A stretch of DNA of 64,000 bases from Sesamum alatum (Eukaryota > Streptophyta > Magnoliopsida > Lamiales > Pedaliaceae). The stretch's first letter is position 1. The number at the start of each line of letters is the position of its first letter. The position numbers and the translations under genes were made by a program. This document shows, in pieces, positions 33,958-44,510 of this stretch. The notes beneath the pieces are model-generated. The model made no database searches. It saw nothing but the letters and a program-made list of their open reading frames with translations, and had not been told where the DNA came from. Location of the stretch: contig JACGWO010000004.1 of assembly GCA_034509735.1 (NCBI GenBank), positions 20,317,395-20,381,394 of the forward strand, read 5' to 3'.

Positions 33958-35704
33958 TGGGGAAAATTTCATTTTTCGTCTTGTAACTTAAGAGGTTGGT
34001 AATTTTGGTCTTGCACAAATTGATTTTCATAATTTAGTCCTGTAATTTTGAAATGGCTAAATTACCTTTTTCATCTCATAAAGAAGGGACTTTTCCATTT
34101 CAGTCCCATACTTTATGGATTTTTTGATTTGGTCCCATTTTTAGACAAAAAGTTGCCAATTTAGTCCCAAATCTCATTTTTCGTCAAGTTTTAACGGAAG
34201 AATGGAGACTCCGTTAAATACAATTGGACTAAATTACCTTTTTCGGCCTATAAAAAAGAAATTTTTTAATTTAGTCCCACGCTTTACGAGATTGTTGATT
34301 TGGTCCATTTTAAGACGAAATGTTGCCAACTTAGTCCCAAACCCCATTTTCTGTCAAGTTTTAACGGAAGGACGGAGACCTCGTTAAATGGTTGTTAACA
34401 TTAAGGGAAATTACATACATGATTCTCACGTGATTTGTCTTCTCATTCCACCCCAAATCGATAATCAGGTCATCTCCCTAACCCTAAAAAGCTCTTCAGC
34501 TATTCTCTTCCAAATCGCTTGCGATTACTGATTTGATTTCAAGAAAAGTACAAGATCTCAAGTGAAGATAGTGAATATTGACAGATGTACGCAACTCGAT
34601 CAGATGGTTGGGCTGCAAGGAGATCGTCGCGAATCTGCCAATGTTCAATACCTTCACTTGAAATCTTGTGATTTTCTTGAAATTAAACCAGTAATTTCAA
34701 GTGATTTGGAAGAGAATGGCTGAAGAGATTTGTAGGGTTAGGGGGTGACGTGATGTTCGATTTGGGGGTGGAATGAGTAGATAAATCATGTGAGAATTAC
34801 GTGTGTAATTTCCCTCCAACGTTAATACCCATTTAACGGGGTCTCCATCCTTTCGTTAAAATTTGACGAAAAATGGGGGCTGGAACTAAGTTGACAACTT
34901 TTTATCTAAAAACGGGACTAAATAAGAAACCTTGTAAAGCGTGGGACTGAATTGAAAAAGTCCCTTTTTTAGGGACGAAAAAGGTAATTTAACCTAACTG
35001 TAGTTAACGGAGTCTCCATTCTTTCGTTAAAACTTGACGAAAAATGGGGTCTAGGACTGAGTTGGCAACTTTTCGTCTAAAATGGGACCAAATCAGAAAT
35101 TCCATAAAGTGGAGAATTGACTTGAAAAAATCCTTCTTTATGGGATGAAAAAAGTAATTTAGCCTTTGAAATTTTGGAAATTTTAGTCTCATCTAGCCGG
35201 ATAGCCCCAATTTCAAAAGTCATTTGCCCGACACATGCGTTTTTCGGTCAAAAAAACTGAAGAATATATTTTCAAGGCTTTAATTTTCAATTAAAATGTG
35301 TTATTAATTTATTTTTCTATTAGGAGTAAAAAGTAGTGGAACTTTTAGCGAAATATATGAATTTTTGTAGTCTATTTGTTCAACACTTTTTCTGAACACA
35401 CCCCATGCTACTGCGTGAAAATTAAACTTTTATGCCTCTAATTTTTTAAAGTATGGACTTGATTTTTTTTTCTCTAACAAGAGTAAAAAATTGGTATTTT
35501 TTTCTTACTAAAAATAATACATTTTTAGTCTATTTGTTTAGCATGACCCTCGCTAAATCTCATGCTGGCGCATGTTGATTTGCGGAGCTTAAAAAATATA
35601 TTTTTAAGACTCTAATTTTTCAACTGTAGATGTTAGTAATTTATTTTTCTTTAGGAGTAGTAAAAAGGAATGGAATTTTTAGGGAAAAAAATACGAGTTT
35701 ATTT
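33958..35704. mobile_element. Older foldback element disrupted by another
   Basis: 'tcatttttcgtcttgtaactta' (33969) with 'tttagtcctgtaattttgaaat' (34032) continues after the inserted palindrome at 35165 as 'tttgaaattttggaaattttagtc', so 33960-34054 and 35165-35230 look like one split element. The remainder to 35704 is AT-rich with repeated 'ggagtaaaaag' and 'attttt(a)gtctatttgtt' units. No gene. Confidence 0.5.
34047..35172. mobile_element. 1.1-kb palindromic foldback element
   Basis: 34055-35164 begins GGCTAAATTACCTTTTTC and ends in the near-exact complement (GGCTAAATTACTTTTTTC). It is flanked by TTTGAAAT on both sides (34047-34054, 35165-35172). The whole element is an imperfect inverted repeat with its centre near 34610; mirrored landmarks include 'cgttaaat' blocks, 'tttagtccca', 'gaaattacata.atgattctcacgtgat' (34409) versus its complement near 34785, and 'tcaagtgaag' versus 'cttcacttga'. 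Each arm also holds a duplicated sub-block. No coding. Confidence 0.8.
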
Positions 35705-35995
35705 TTTTACAGAAAATTTGCAGTTTTTGTCCTGTAACTCATGGGGTGGCAATTTGATCCTGTTCGAATTAATTTTCGTAATTTAGTCCTATAAATTTGA
35801 AATTTTTGGTCCCATTTGACCGGAAAGTCCCAATTGTCAAGGTCATGTGCCTAACATGTGTGTTTTTTCGACAAAAAAGAACCGAAATTATCAATTTTTT
35901 TAAAGTTATTACATGACTAAATTACAAAAATCAATTCATGTAGGACAAAAATTATCATCCCTAATTTACGGGACGAAAATTACAATTTATCCTTA
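35705..35995. mobile_element. Small foldback MITE
   Basis: Left arm 'gcagtttttgtcctgtaactcatggggtggcaatttgatcctg' is mirrored by the right arm ending 'atcatccctaatttacgggacgaaaattacaatttatcc'. The centre lies around 35870. The arms resemble those at 11136 and 33960. Target duplication not resolved. Confidence 0.6.
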
Positions 35996-36423
35996 AATAT
36001 ATATATATATATATAACAAATAGAGATGATATTGATCTTTACCTAAAAAAAGGTCTATTTACCTACATTGAATAGTTAATAACTTAATTTTTAAATAAGG
36101 AACTGACAATACAATTTTTGTCTAAATATTTAGCCCTAGGGTAATTAGTGTTACATTGTTAGTTAGGGGAGTAAATAATACACACGATGTAGTTGTAGGG
36201 GCAAAGTCATGTATATATTCAATCCTTAATTCAATGAAGTCGACTGTTAATATAATGAGCGCATGCAATTTCACTTGCCATATGGGTTAGAATTTTACCT
36301 TATGAAAAACAATACATTCATATATATATATATATATATATCATAGATGGGTATGAATTTTCCGAATTTAGTCAGCACCATTTTTTCAAATTTCACATTG
36401 TATTGCATCCACAATTTCTAAAC
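35996..36423. other. AT-rich spacer with TA repeats
   Basis: TA tracts at 35999-36014 and 36321-36340. No gene or element terminus recognised. Confidence 0.5.
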
Positions 36424-36538
36424 TCACTAAAAAAAGAATTACTATTTGCAACAATTTTAATGGTTATAACTAAAAATCGTGGTAAACAATTATTATTTAT
36501 CACAGCTAAGAGCCAGAGTCTAAACATTTGACATGACA

Positions 36539-36983
36539 AATATTTTAGGGTTAAAGCTTTTTTGGTCCCGTAAGATTAGGGCATTATTTGTTTTGGTACC
36601 ACAACTTAAGTAGGTGGTTGTTTTAGTCCCATAAAATACATTTTTTCAGTATTTTTGGTTCCAACACATGACATTTTGGGACCAAAATGCTGAAAAATAT
36701 GTTTTATAGGACTAAAACAGCCACCTACATTTGGGACCGAAAAAACTGAAAATCGTGTTTTATGGGACTAAAACAGCCACCTACATTTGGGACCGAAAAA
36801 ACTGAAAATCGTGTTTTATGGGACTAAAACAGCCACCTACCTAAGTTGCATATGATTTTTTGGGACCAAAAAAACTGAAAAACGTGTTTTATAGAACTAA
36901 AACAACCACCTACCTAAGTTGTGGTACCAAAACAAATAATGTCCTAATCTTATGGGTCCAAAAAAGCATTACCCAATATTTTA
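36539..36983. mobile_element. Foldback element with 9-bp TSD and tandem 56-mers
   Basis: 36548-36974 begins GGGTTAAAGCTTTTTTGG and ends, complemented, GGGTAATGCTTTTTTGG. It is flanked by perfect AATATTTTA (36539-36547, 36975-36983). The arms mirror 'ttgttttggtaccacaactta' and 'gtaggtggttgttttag'. Near the middle, a 56-base unit is repeated without mismatch (36721-36776, 36777-36832). It is Mutator-like by duplication length and inverted ends. Confidence 0.8.
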
Positions 36984-37023
36984 GCTACCCTCGCAAAAAT
37001 CACAACCAACAACCGTTGCGTGG

Positions 37024-37308
37024 GCGCACTACAAGAAAATAGCTTAATAGCAATGGGGATATTTGTTGCTGAAATCACCATTGAGCTAATTAATTAGCAA
37101 GTAAAATTCTCGTTGTTAATCTACACTACTTAATATATATTTTAAACAATTCGTTGCTAGATTTGTTAGCAAGTAAATTTTTGTTGCTAAATTCATTAGG
37201 AAGTAAATTTCTTATATTAAATAATGCATTAGCAACAAAAATTTTATTTGCTAATTAGTTCGACGCTGACTTTTTTTCATTGCTATTGAGTCGTTTTCTT
37301 GTTTGGCG
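37024..37308. mobile_element. CACTA-type MITE with 3-bp TSD
   Basis: 37027-37305 starts CACTACAAGAAAATAGC and ends, complemented, CAAACAAGAAAACGAC. Inverted similarity continues through 'aatagcaatg'. GCG flanks both sides (37024-37026, 37306-37308), the duplication length of the CACTA superfamily. Internal 'ttagcaa(g/c)' words repeat. Non-coding. Confidence 0.8.
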
Positions 37309-37478
37309 TGGTTAATGACTATGGGTCATAACTATTTATTACTAACTATGGCAATTAGCCATGGTTAAATATTATATTTCTTACTATGAGTACAACATAG
37401 CAAACCATATAGTAATTTGATTAATTTTCATCATTATATAAATTAGATATTTAGAAGTAGTACATAAATGTTATCCAC

Positions 37479-37481
<3 letters not shown>

Positions 37482-37513
<32 letters not shown>
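37482..37513. repeat. TA microsatellite abutting the ACC synthase stop
   Basis: About 30 bases of TA repeat end only five bases from the stop codon complement at 37518, so any 3' UTR of the gene begins with it. Confidence 0.9.
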
Positions 37514-37516
<3 letters not shown>

Positions 37517-37517
37517 G

Positions 37518-40500
37518 CTAGCAAGCATTTGGGGCACTTGAATCCACCAATGCCTTGATCCGTCGCACTGCGAGATCCAGGGTTTCCTCTGACATGTTTG
37601 AAAAACATATACGAAACCAACCTGGTTCCGGGCAATGAAATGAAGATCCTGGAGAAATATTCAACCCGTATTTGAAAATGATCCTCCTCCACAACTCCAT
37701 TTCCGCTTCAAACGTATAGGAACTTAACAGGCACCGCATGTCAATCCAGCAAAACAATCCAGCATTGTTCTCCAAACACCGGATTCCGTATTTTTGAAGG
37801 CCTGATACCAGCATTTTCCGCCTGCTTTTCAGCCTCTTTCGATTCTCCATGATGTATTTTCTTGTGAACTTCTTGTCGCCCAGAATTCTCGACAGTAGGA
37901 ACTGTGATTGAGAAGAGACCAGCCCGAAACTCGACATTTTCGTGGCAGCAGCAATCAGGGTTTCGCTGTTGGAATAGATCATGCCGATCCTGAAACCTGG
38001 AAGCCCGAAATCCTTTGAGAGGCTGGAGACAATGTGAACACGACTCCAAATTGTTGTGTTTTCGAGGTTTTTCTTCTTTAGAGCTTCCATGATGCTTATG
38101 AACCTCGGTGAATCGAAAACGGTGCCTGAATAGATTTCATCGCTCACGATATGGATGTTTTTGTCTATGGCGAAGTTGATGAGATGGTCTAGCTCATGTG
38201 AGCTCAGTGTTGTCCCTAATGGATTTGAAGGATTTGTTATGAAAAGCCCTTTAACTTTTAGATGGAGTTTTTGGGCATGTTGATAGGCTTCTTCCAGGGC
38301 AGAAGGAATGATTCTGAAGTTATTCACACTGGAGGATTGTATTGGAACAATTTCCACCCCGGTTCTCCATTTGAGATCTCTGTCAAACCTGCCAATATTA
38401 GTTTTCTTAGTTTTCCACATAAATGTTTTCATTTAACATACTAGTCGTTGTTGCACGCGATTTTCGCGAGCATATAAAAATAAACTGTGTGAGATGAAAA
38501 GAAAAAAAAAATTGTGAAGGAATGAGAAAAAAAAAAAGTTAGTAAGAAGAAAGAAATATGAAGTGGGGTGAGAGAAACTTGGAGTAGTGGGTTGAGGGGA
38601 AAAAATAATAAAATTACTTTTCTGACCAATAATTTTTTTAAGGAAAGAAAAGGAGTAAAGGGCAAATTTGAACATTCAAAAATTGGTACACCACACGGTT
38701 TGCTTTTATAATAGTATAGATAATAATACTGACATTTTTGTTTATTTTCATCTCAAAGTTGGTGGGGGTATTTGAGTTGATTGAAAGTTGGTCCCATAAG
38801 ATTAGGTTATTATTGTTTTTGCTATCATAATTTTGGTAGGTGACGATTTCAATCTTATAAAATACGAATTTAGGTATTTTTAGACCCAAAATGTCATGTG
38901 CTCTGCACATGTCTGTTAACAACTGTATTGGAACTAAAAATACGTAAAATCGTGGGACTAAAATACCTAAAATCGTGTTTTGTGAGATCAAAACCGTCAC
39001 CTTGCTTAAGTTGTGGTACCGAAGAAAATAATGACGTAATCTTATGGGACTAAAAAAATATTTAACATGTTTTATTCCATTTAATATATATGTATACATT
39101 ACTTGTATAAAAATTACGTCATCTATTATATTTAAGAAAAATCATTTGTACATTGGACGATGTGTATATATTAAATGAAATTTGATTTGTAAAGTCCAAT
39201 ACAGTATGGGCATCCAAAGTTGGTGAAACTACACTTGTAGTCTCATAGGATAGACGGTTCAACACTTTTAGTTATCTGCTTTACGGAATTTTCAAAATGA
39301 TCTAGAAATTGAGAAAACTCGACACATTTAGTCCCATAAATCCCCTAAAGCAGAGAGCTAAATGTGTCGAGTTTTATTAATTTTGGGACCAATAAGGATT
39401 TAATATGTTGAGTTTCCCCAACTCAATTTTGAGATCATTTTAAAAATCTCACAAAATAGAGGACTAAATGTTTTGAAACCGCTATCCCATGAGACTAAAC
39501 TGAAATTTTGTATTCAACTGGAATAGGGTATTACTTTATTGTACATTAATTAAATGAAAATTTGCTTGTAGAAGAACCAAATTCATGGCTACACTAATGC
39601 ATTATACAAAAGAATTAAGAATGAAATTATTTAAATTTTACCCGGGATAGTATGGTGTCGGAACTAGAAAAGCTTCACCAGCTTCAGCTAGGCAAAACAT
39701 GAGAGCTTCATTCGCAGATGTTGAACCGGCTGTCAGCACAATGTTGTTCGGATCGAATCTTACCTTGTCTTGTCTGATTGCAGCCATGTACTCAGACAAT
39801 TCCTGAACACGAATGACAATAATAATTAATGTTTTTTTAGGGTTATTTTCACTTTAATCTCACATGTTTAATCAATTTTTAAAATCGATCAATTCTTTTT
39901 GTTATTTTTTAATTTCATCATTCCTGTCAATTTTCCCTCAAACTGAATGGTATTCTTATACTTTTCTTTATATTTATATGTAAAAAATCATGGCATAGTA
40001 TATATTACGATATTATCTTATATATTTTTGGAACTTCTAGGCAGATTTGAATGTACTGGCATAGTATATATTATAATATATCTTATTTACTTTTTATCGT
40101 TGCTCCATTGATGCTGTTGTTGTTGGTTGGACTTAAAAAGACATGATCAATTTATAAACAATAATTAGTTAGAAATGATACGTGGCTGATAATTGGTTTA
40201 ATTTTATTAAAAATAGATCAAAAAAAAAAATGGATTCATTACTAGTAATACTAGCAAACCTCCTGCTTTTGATTTGTACATTTCATTTTTAATTGCATTA
40301 TATATTTATTAAGGAGTATGTTTGGCAAAAAATTGCACTCCAATTGTCAATAGTGACCTTAAAACGGTAAAATTCCAACCGTCCTAAAGGACTAAATAGA
40401 AATTGATAGAAAATAGAGATACGCTTTTGCAATTGCACTTATTTTTTATCAAAATTTTTAGGGGCATTTTTTACAAAAACTATTTTCTGATTAGAAATTT

Positions 40501-41695
40501 GGCGGGAAAAGAATTGAACGATTCTGAAAATCAATTAAAAATATAGGGAGTAAAATAAAAATAATCCTCCCTTTCTACTTCTCCTTTATATTAATAGGCT
40601 AGGCATGCATGTGCAATTATCATGACTTACTTTCTTAAATGCGGGCAAGCCACGATAATCTTGGAAAAGAGCCAGTTCTCTAAATATGGATCCTCCCTTT
40701 TTCATAAACCCTATTGGCTCCTGATTTTTGGCAATCCATGATTCCAGAAGATCGAAAGAAAGCTGCAATAGAAAATTTTATTATCAATGCTTTTAAAAAA
40801 AATGAAAAAGAAAAAATACAAGCTCAACATGCATGCACCTCAATAACAACTATTCTGCAACGTCATGCTATTTCCACTTCTTCCAATAGTATTTTACAGG
40901 ACATTATTGGTTGCGTTTTTGTTGAAATATGTACTTCTTTTTCCTTTTTTTGGGGATCTATAATGAGCTTCTTGGGTAACCTACATGTTCTTGGGTAATA
41001 TCAAAATAAAGGTCTTATTTCACTGCAGGAGAAAATGACTCGATAGTAATTAAAAAAAAAAAAAAAAAAGGGCCCCTTGAGGTCTTATTTTTAAAAGTGA
41101 ATTATAATGATATTTTCTGAGATTTGACATAATTAAGGATACTCCCTCACTGTTTTAGAAATTATCAATTCTCCTATGAGATTTGTAATTTTTAACTAAA
41201 GGCCTGAATTTGTCTATTTTGCCCTTGATTTTTTTAAAAAAAGAATTACAGAAAAATCAGTAGAGACAAATTACATTATTGCTCCTCTGTCTAGAAAAAA
41301 TAAGAATCCTCTCCCTGCGCATTTTAGTCCAAAAAATTTTAGAAAATTTTAAAAATTAATAAAAAAATAATTCAGTTTAAGTAAGGGCATTTTGTCAGTT
41401 CACCTATAAAAATGGATAGAAATGAGTTAATTGTTAGATGGTTATAAACTTCAAAGAGTATTTGTAAGTTTTGAAATAAATGAGAAAGTATTTGTAATGC
41501 CAAACCTCATAAGAACTCATTATTTCTCATTTTTAATGAAAAAATGGCACAATGCGCTAATGAGGATACTTCTACACATGCATGATCTACAAGAATTTCT
41601 ATTCTTGGTCGTTCGACAAAATTAAAATAGGTGAGCGAAATATGACTGTTGTATACGATCCGTGTACAACGCATGCCTAGTACTAATTAATATCG

Positions 41696-41741
<46 letters not shown>

Positions 41742-42193
41742 TGAGTATGGACAAAAAAAATTGTTGTTCCTATAAAAATATTTAATCATGATTAATACTA
41801 AATGATCATATCAAATAGTCATTGACTGCGGTTATGCAACAACTGTCGACCGTGATTTTTACGAAGGTGGCTAAAACATTTATTTGTTATGACGAATGTT
41901 TTTACCATGGTTCTTAACCGTGGAAAAACTAATTGTTGCATAGGTTTTTATTTAACCGTAGTTAATAGTAGTTATTTACCACGGTTTTTAGCCATAATCA
42001 TTAAAAATGTAGTCTAACTATAATTCTTTTTCTAGTGTGTACTGACCTGATTTTCAGCGAGGCCGAGCTGAATTATCCCAGATGGATTTCGGACTGGATC
42101 ATGTGGATTCTTCTCGTACTCTTGCCATCCTAGGAAGTAAGAAGAGTCCTCCCCGTGGGACTTGCAGGTAGCCTTCCTAGACAACATTTGCAT
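37518..42193 (-). CDS. ACS: 1-aminocyclopropane-1-carboxylate (ACC) synthase, four exons
   Basis: PLP-dependent enzyme converting S-adenosylmethionine to ACC, the committed step of ethylene synthesis in the cytosol. Exons on the minus strand: 42193-42047, 40762-40631, 39802-39642 and 38388-37518; all introns are GT-AG, with phases 0, 0 and 2. The model gives 436 residues. Landmarks are [20 protein letters not shown] (exon 1 end), [48 protein letters not shown] (PLP tyrosine about 233), [14 protein letters not shown] (PLP lysine about 272) and WFRICFSN (carboxylate arginine). The C-terminus stops soon after the conserved core, without the serine-rich kinase-target tail of type 1 and 2 enzymes. 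This suggests the short type 3 class, which includes Arabidopsis ACS7. A second ATG lies two codons in (42187). Introns hold a Helitron and foldback elements. No disabling change was seen; expression is unproven. Confidence 0.92.
38441..38720 (-). mobile_element. 280-bp Helitron in ACC synthase intron 3
   Basis: Minus strand begins TCTATACTATTATAAAAGCA (38720) and ends in a hairpin (GCTCGCG-AAAAT-CGCGTGC) followed by ...GACTAG (38441). The host bases are A before and T after, as required for Helitron insertion between A and T. It lies 52 bases inside intron 3, close to the acceptor side of exon 4. Non-autonomous. Confidence 0.85.
38765..39080. mobile_element. Foldback element in ACC synthase intron 3
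   Basis: Left arm 'ttggtcccataagattagg' (38791) is mirrored by 'taatcttatgggactaaaa' (39037). Inner arms share 'ttgctatcataa' / 'ttgtggtacc' and 'cttataaaatacgaattta'. It is related in wording to the element at 36548. Target duplication not resolved. Confidence 0.6.
39227..39515. mobile_element. Second foldback element in ACC synthase intron 3
   Basis: Arms 'acttgtagtctcataggatagacggttcaacac' and 'gttttgaaaccgctatcccatgagactaaact' are inverted copies; internal 'aaatgtgtcgagtttt' recurs in both directions. It is the same family as 50256-50592 and its duplicate at 57976-58313. Confidence 0.65.
41690..42037. mobile_element. CACTA-type MITE end in ACC synthase intron 1
   Basis: The right edge 'ttctttttctagtg' complements CACTAGAAAAAG. 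Interior words (accgtggaaaa, taatagtagttatttaccacggtt) match the MITE family at 42841 and 46685. The left terminus is unclear; a TA/TG repeat (41699-41740) lies there. Intron 1 also holds an A18 tract (41051-41068) and otherwise AT-rich DNA. Confidence 0.5.
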
Positions 42194-42228
42194 TCTTTGG
42201 AGTTAGAATTTCACGTAGTAATTATACG

Positions 42229-42236
42229 TATTTATA
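42229..42236 (-). promoter_or_regulatory. Putative TATA box of the ACC synthase gene
   Basis: Minus strand TATAAATA lies 36 bases upstream of the first ATG (42193). If used with normal spacing, the 5' UTR would be very short. Upstream 42237-42640 is the only proximal promoter left before the tandem duplication begins at 42641; it contains TTTGACC (42315-42321, W-box-like core on the plus strand). Confidence 0.5.
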
Positions 42237-42840
42237 CAAGTTATGGATGGGAGTGAGACAACGAAACCCACAATGTGTGTTACCCGGTGGTCGGTGCTTT
42301 GCTCATTATTACAACTTTGACCAGAAGACAATACTCCTGTGGGATGTAATAATCGATCAAAAGCTGGTGCATCAAGACTTCTCAAGCTGCCCAGGTCTCC
42401 GGTTTTCCAAACGAAAAGGACAAGAATTAACAAGAAAAAAGGGAAAGTAAACAAGAAGGAGGAGAAGAAGAAAAATGAGATGAGCATGAGTTGTTTGTAA
42501 GTAGAAAATCTCTACAAAGTTGTGATTTTCTGCAGACAAATATAGCGAAGCATGTAAAGATAAGATCACTGTTTTAACTTGATAGAGTTGGACACTAATC
42601 ATTCTAATAAAGATGTGTATTTAATTTGATTATGTAGGTTTAATTGTTTATTTTTCTTATTCAAGTTTGGTCAATCATTTATTCATTCACTTGTTATTTT
42701 TATCGGATGTTGGGTTAAAAAATTTGGCCAAACTTTCCTTATTTGTTTGTTTTTATTTTTGGGGTGAATTGCATAAAGACAGAATAAAGAAAACAAAAAT
42801 TTGAGAGGTTTTGGGAGGGTTTGTGAAGTTACTCATACAA

Positions 42841-43173
42841 CACTGAAAAAAATATCACATTTCGTCATGGTTAATTACCGTGGTGAAACATAAAAAATTA
42901 TTAAAATAGTAATTAATCTCGACTGCATCAATGATTATTAATCGTTATTTTTACAAGCGAGGTAAAAATATTAGCCACACCAAAACACAATGACTAGCAA
43001 ATATTTTGACCACAGCGAAACCCTGACAAATAGTACATTAACTGTAATCAGATTTAAGTTTTCACAATTTTTTTTTTTTTTGCCATGATAAATAACATTG
43101 ATTTTGTCATAGTTATAGTCATAGTCATTGTCATTAATTAGTAATATAGGAAATAATTCATTTTTTGGTAGTG
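42841..43173. mobile_element. CACTA-type MITE (copy 1)
   Basis: Ends CACTGAAAAAAATATC (42841) and, complemented, CACTACCAAAAAATG (43173). Interior 'catggttaattaccgtgg' and 'gttattaatcgtt' fit the MITE family seen several times here. Its duplicate is 53067-53412. Confidence 0.7.
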
Positions 43174-43304
43174 AAAGATGGCCAAGTCTTTTTGTTTCAA
43201 GCTGAAATTCGAATTCTGGATCAATTTTTGAATCCCGACCAATTAAATAAGTTAGACTGCAATTACTGTTGAATAAATAGATGATGGATTGTATTATAAA
43301 TAAA

Positions 43305-44471
43305 CTAGTTAGTACCCCGTGCCAAGGCACGGGAAAATTGTATTTTTAATAAAATAAAAAAATAAATTTATAAATAATTTAAAATTTGAAATATAAAATT
43401 AAATAAACAATGAATAATTTAAAACTTGAAGTTAAAGTAATTAATAAGTATAAAAATACAAACGTGTATTGAATATAAAAATGAAGTTAAACTTTTTACT
43501 AACTAATTACCTTAAATGATAAGTGATTTTTTTTTTATAAAGGTAAATAATGAATATGTGCTTTAAAATGAATAATGAATATGTGCTTCAAAATATAAAT
43601 AAATAAGGTAAATAATTGCCTTAATAAAAAATATTTTGTTTCATTAAGTGGTAAAAAAATTTCAAAACAGGCTACCATAGAGCACACATATACTTTAATA
43701 ATAATACAAATAATTTCAATTTTGAAACAAAATTAGTATTTAATAAATAATTCAAAATTAAAATGATTAAAAGAAGAGTATAAATAGGAAGAATTCGTGA
43801 TTTTTGAAATATCATAACAAATTCTTGATTAATAATTTTTTAATTAATACATTTCTTTGAGAAATAACTAACAAAACAAATTAACAATGTTAAATATTCG
43901 GAAAAAAATAATTAAAATTAGAGAAATTGTGTCTTGTTGAAATATAAAAATACAGAATAAATACTGAACTTATCAATGATTGAATTATAAATCATTGGCA
44001 TTACCATTGATATGAATATGTACATGTTTCACTGGCAATTGCAAAAAATAACTCTGTTAAATTTTGAAATTCTCACATAAGATATAAGTAAAGGAAAAAA
44101 TATGAAGGAGGAAAAAATATGAAGGTGGAAAGAGAAATTTACATGCTAGTGTAGCATAAGATTTCACAGCCTTGTGATTTACTTTTGTGCTGTTTCTGCA
44201 GACCCATTATTTATAATATTACAAACTTTTTATTTTGAGTAATTTTGAATTTCAAAAGACAATAATAGATAAGTTTTATAAAATTGACTTATCATTGTCA
44301 TTAATGAAAGTTTTTGAAAATATTTAAATTTTCTAATTGATAATCATGAAGTGATTCTCCCTGTGATGATTAGAATTTTATTGATAAACACGAATAATTG
44401 TAAAAAAAATAAATTATTATATTATCAATAAATGTAATTTTTTTATATAACACTAATCTATAGTTTTTTCA

Positions 44472-44510
<39 letters not shown>

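Larger units (their letters stand above)
36424..37400. mobile_element. CACTA-type MITE, host of two nested insertions
   Basis: 'cactaaaaaaagaattac' at 36426 opens sequence with 'aatggttataactaaaaatcgtggtaaacaattatt', a word set shared with the CACTA-type MITEs at 42841 and 46685 ('ccgtggt', 'gttaatagt'). It is interrupted at 36548-36974 and 37027-37305, and continues with 'ggttaatgactatgggtcataactatttattact' at 37310. The right terminus was not identified, so the extent is approximate. Confidence 0.5.

Noticed and set aside
36721..36832. Possible repeat-spacer array
   Set aside because: Two directly adjacent 56-mers without spacers inside a plant foldback element; not a CRISPR array.
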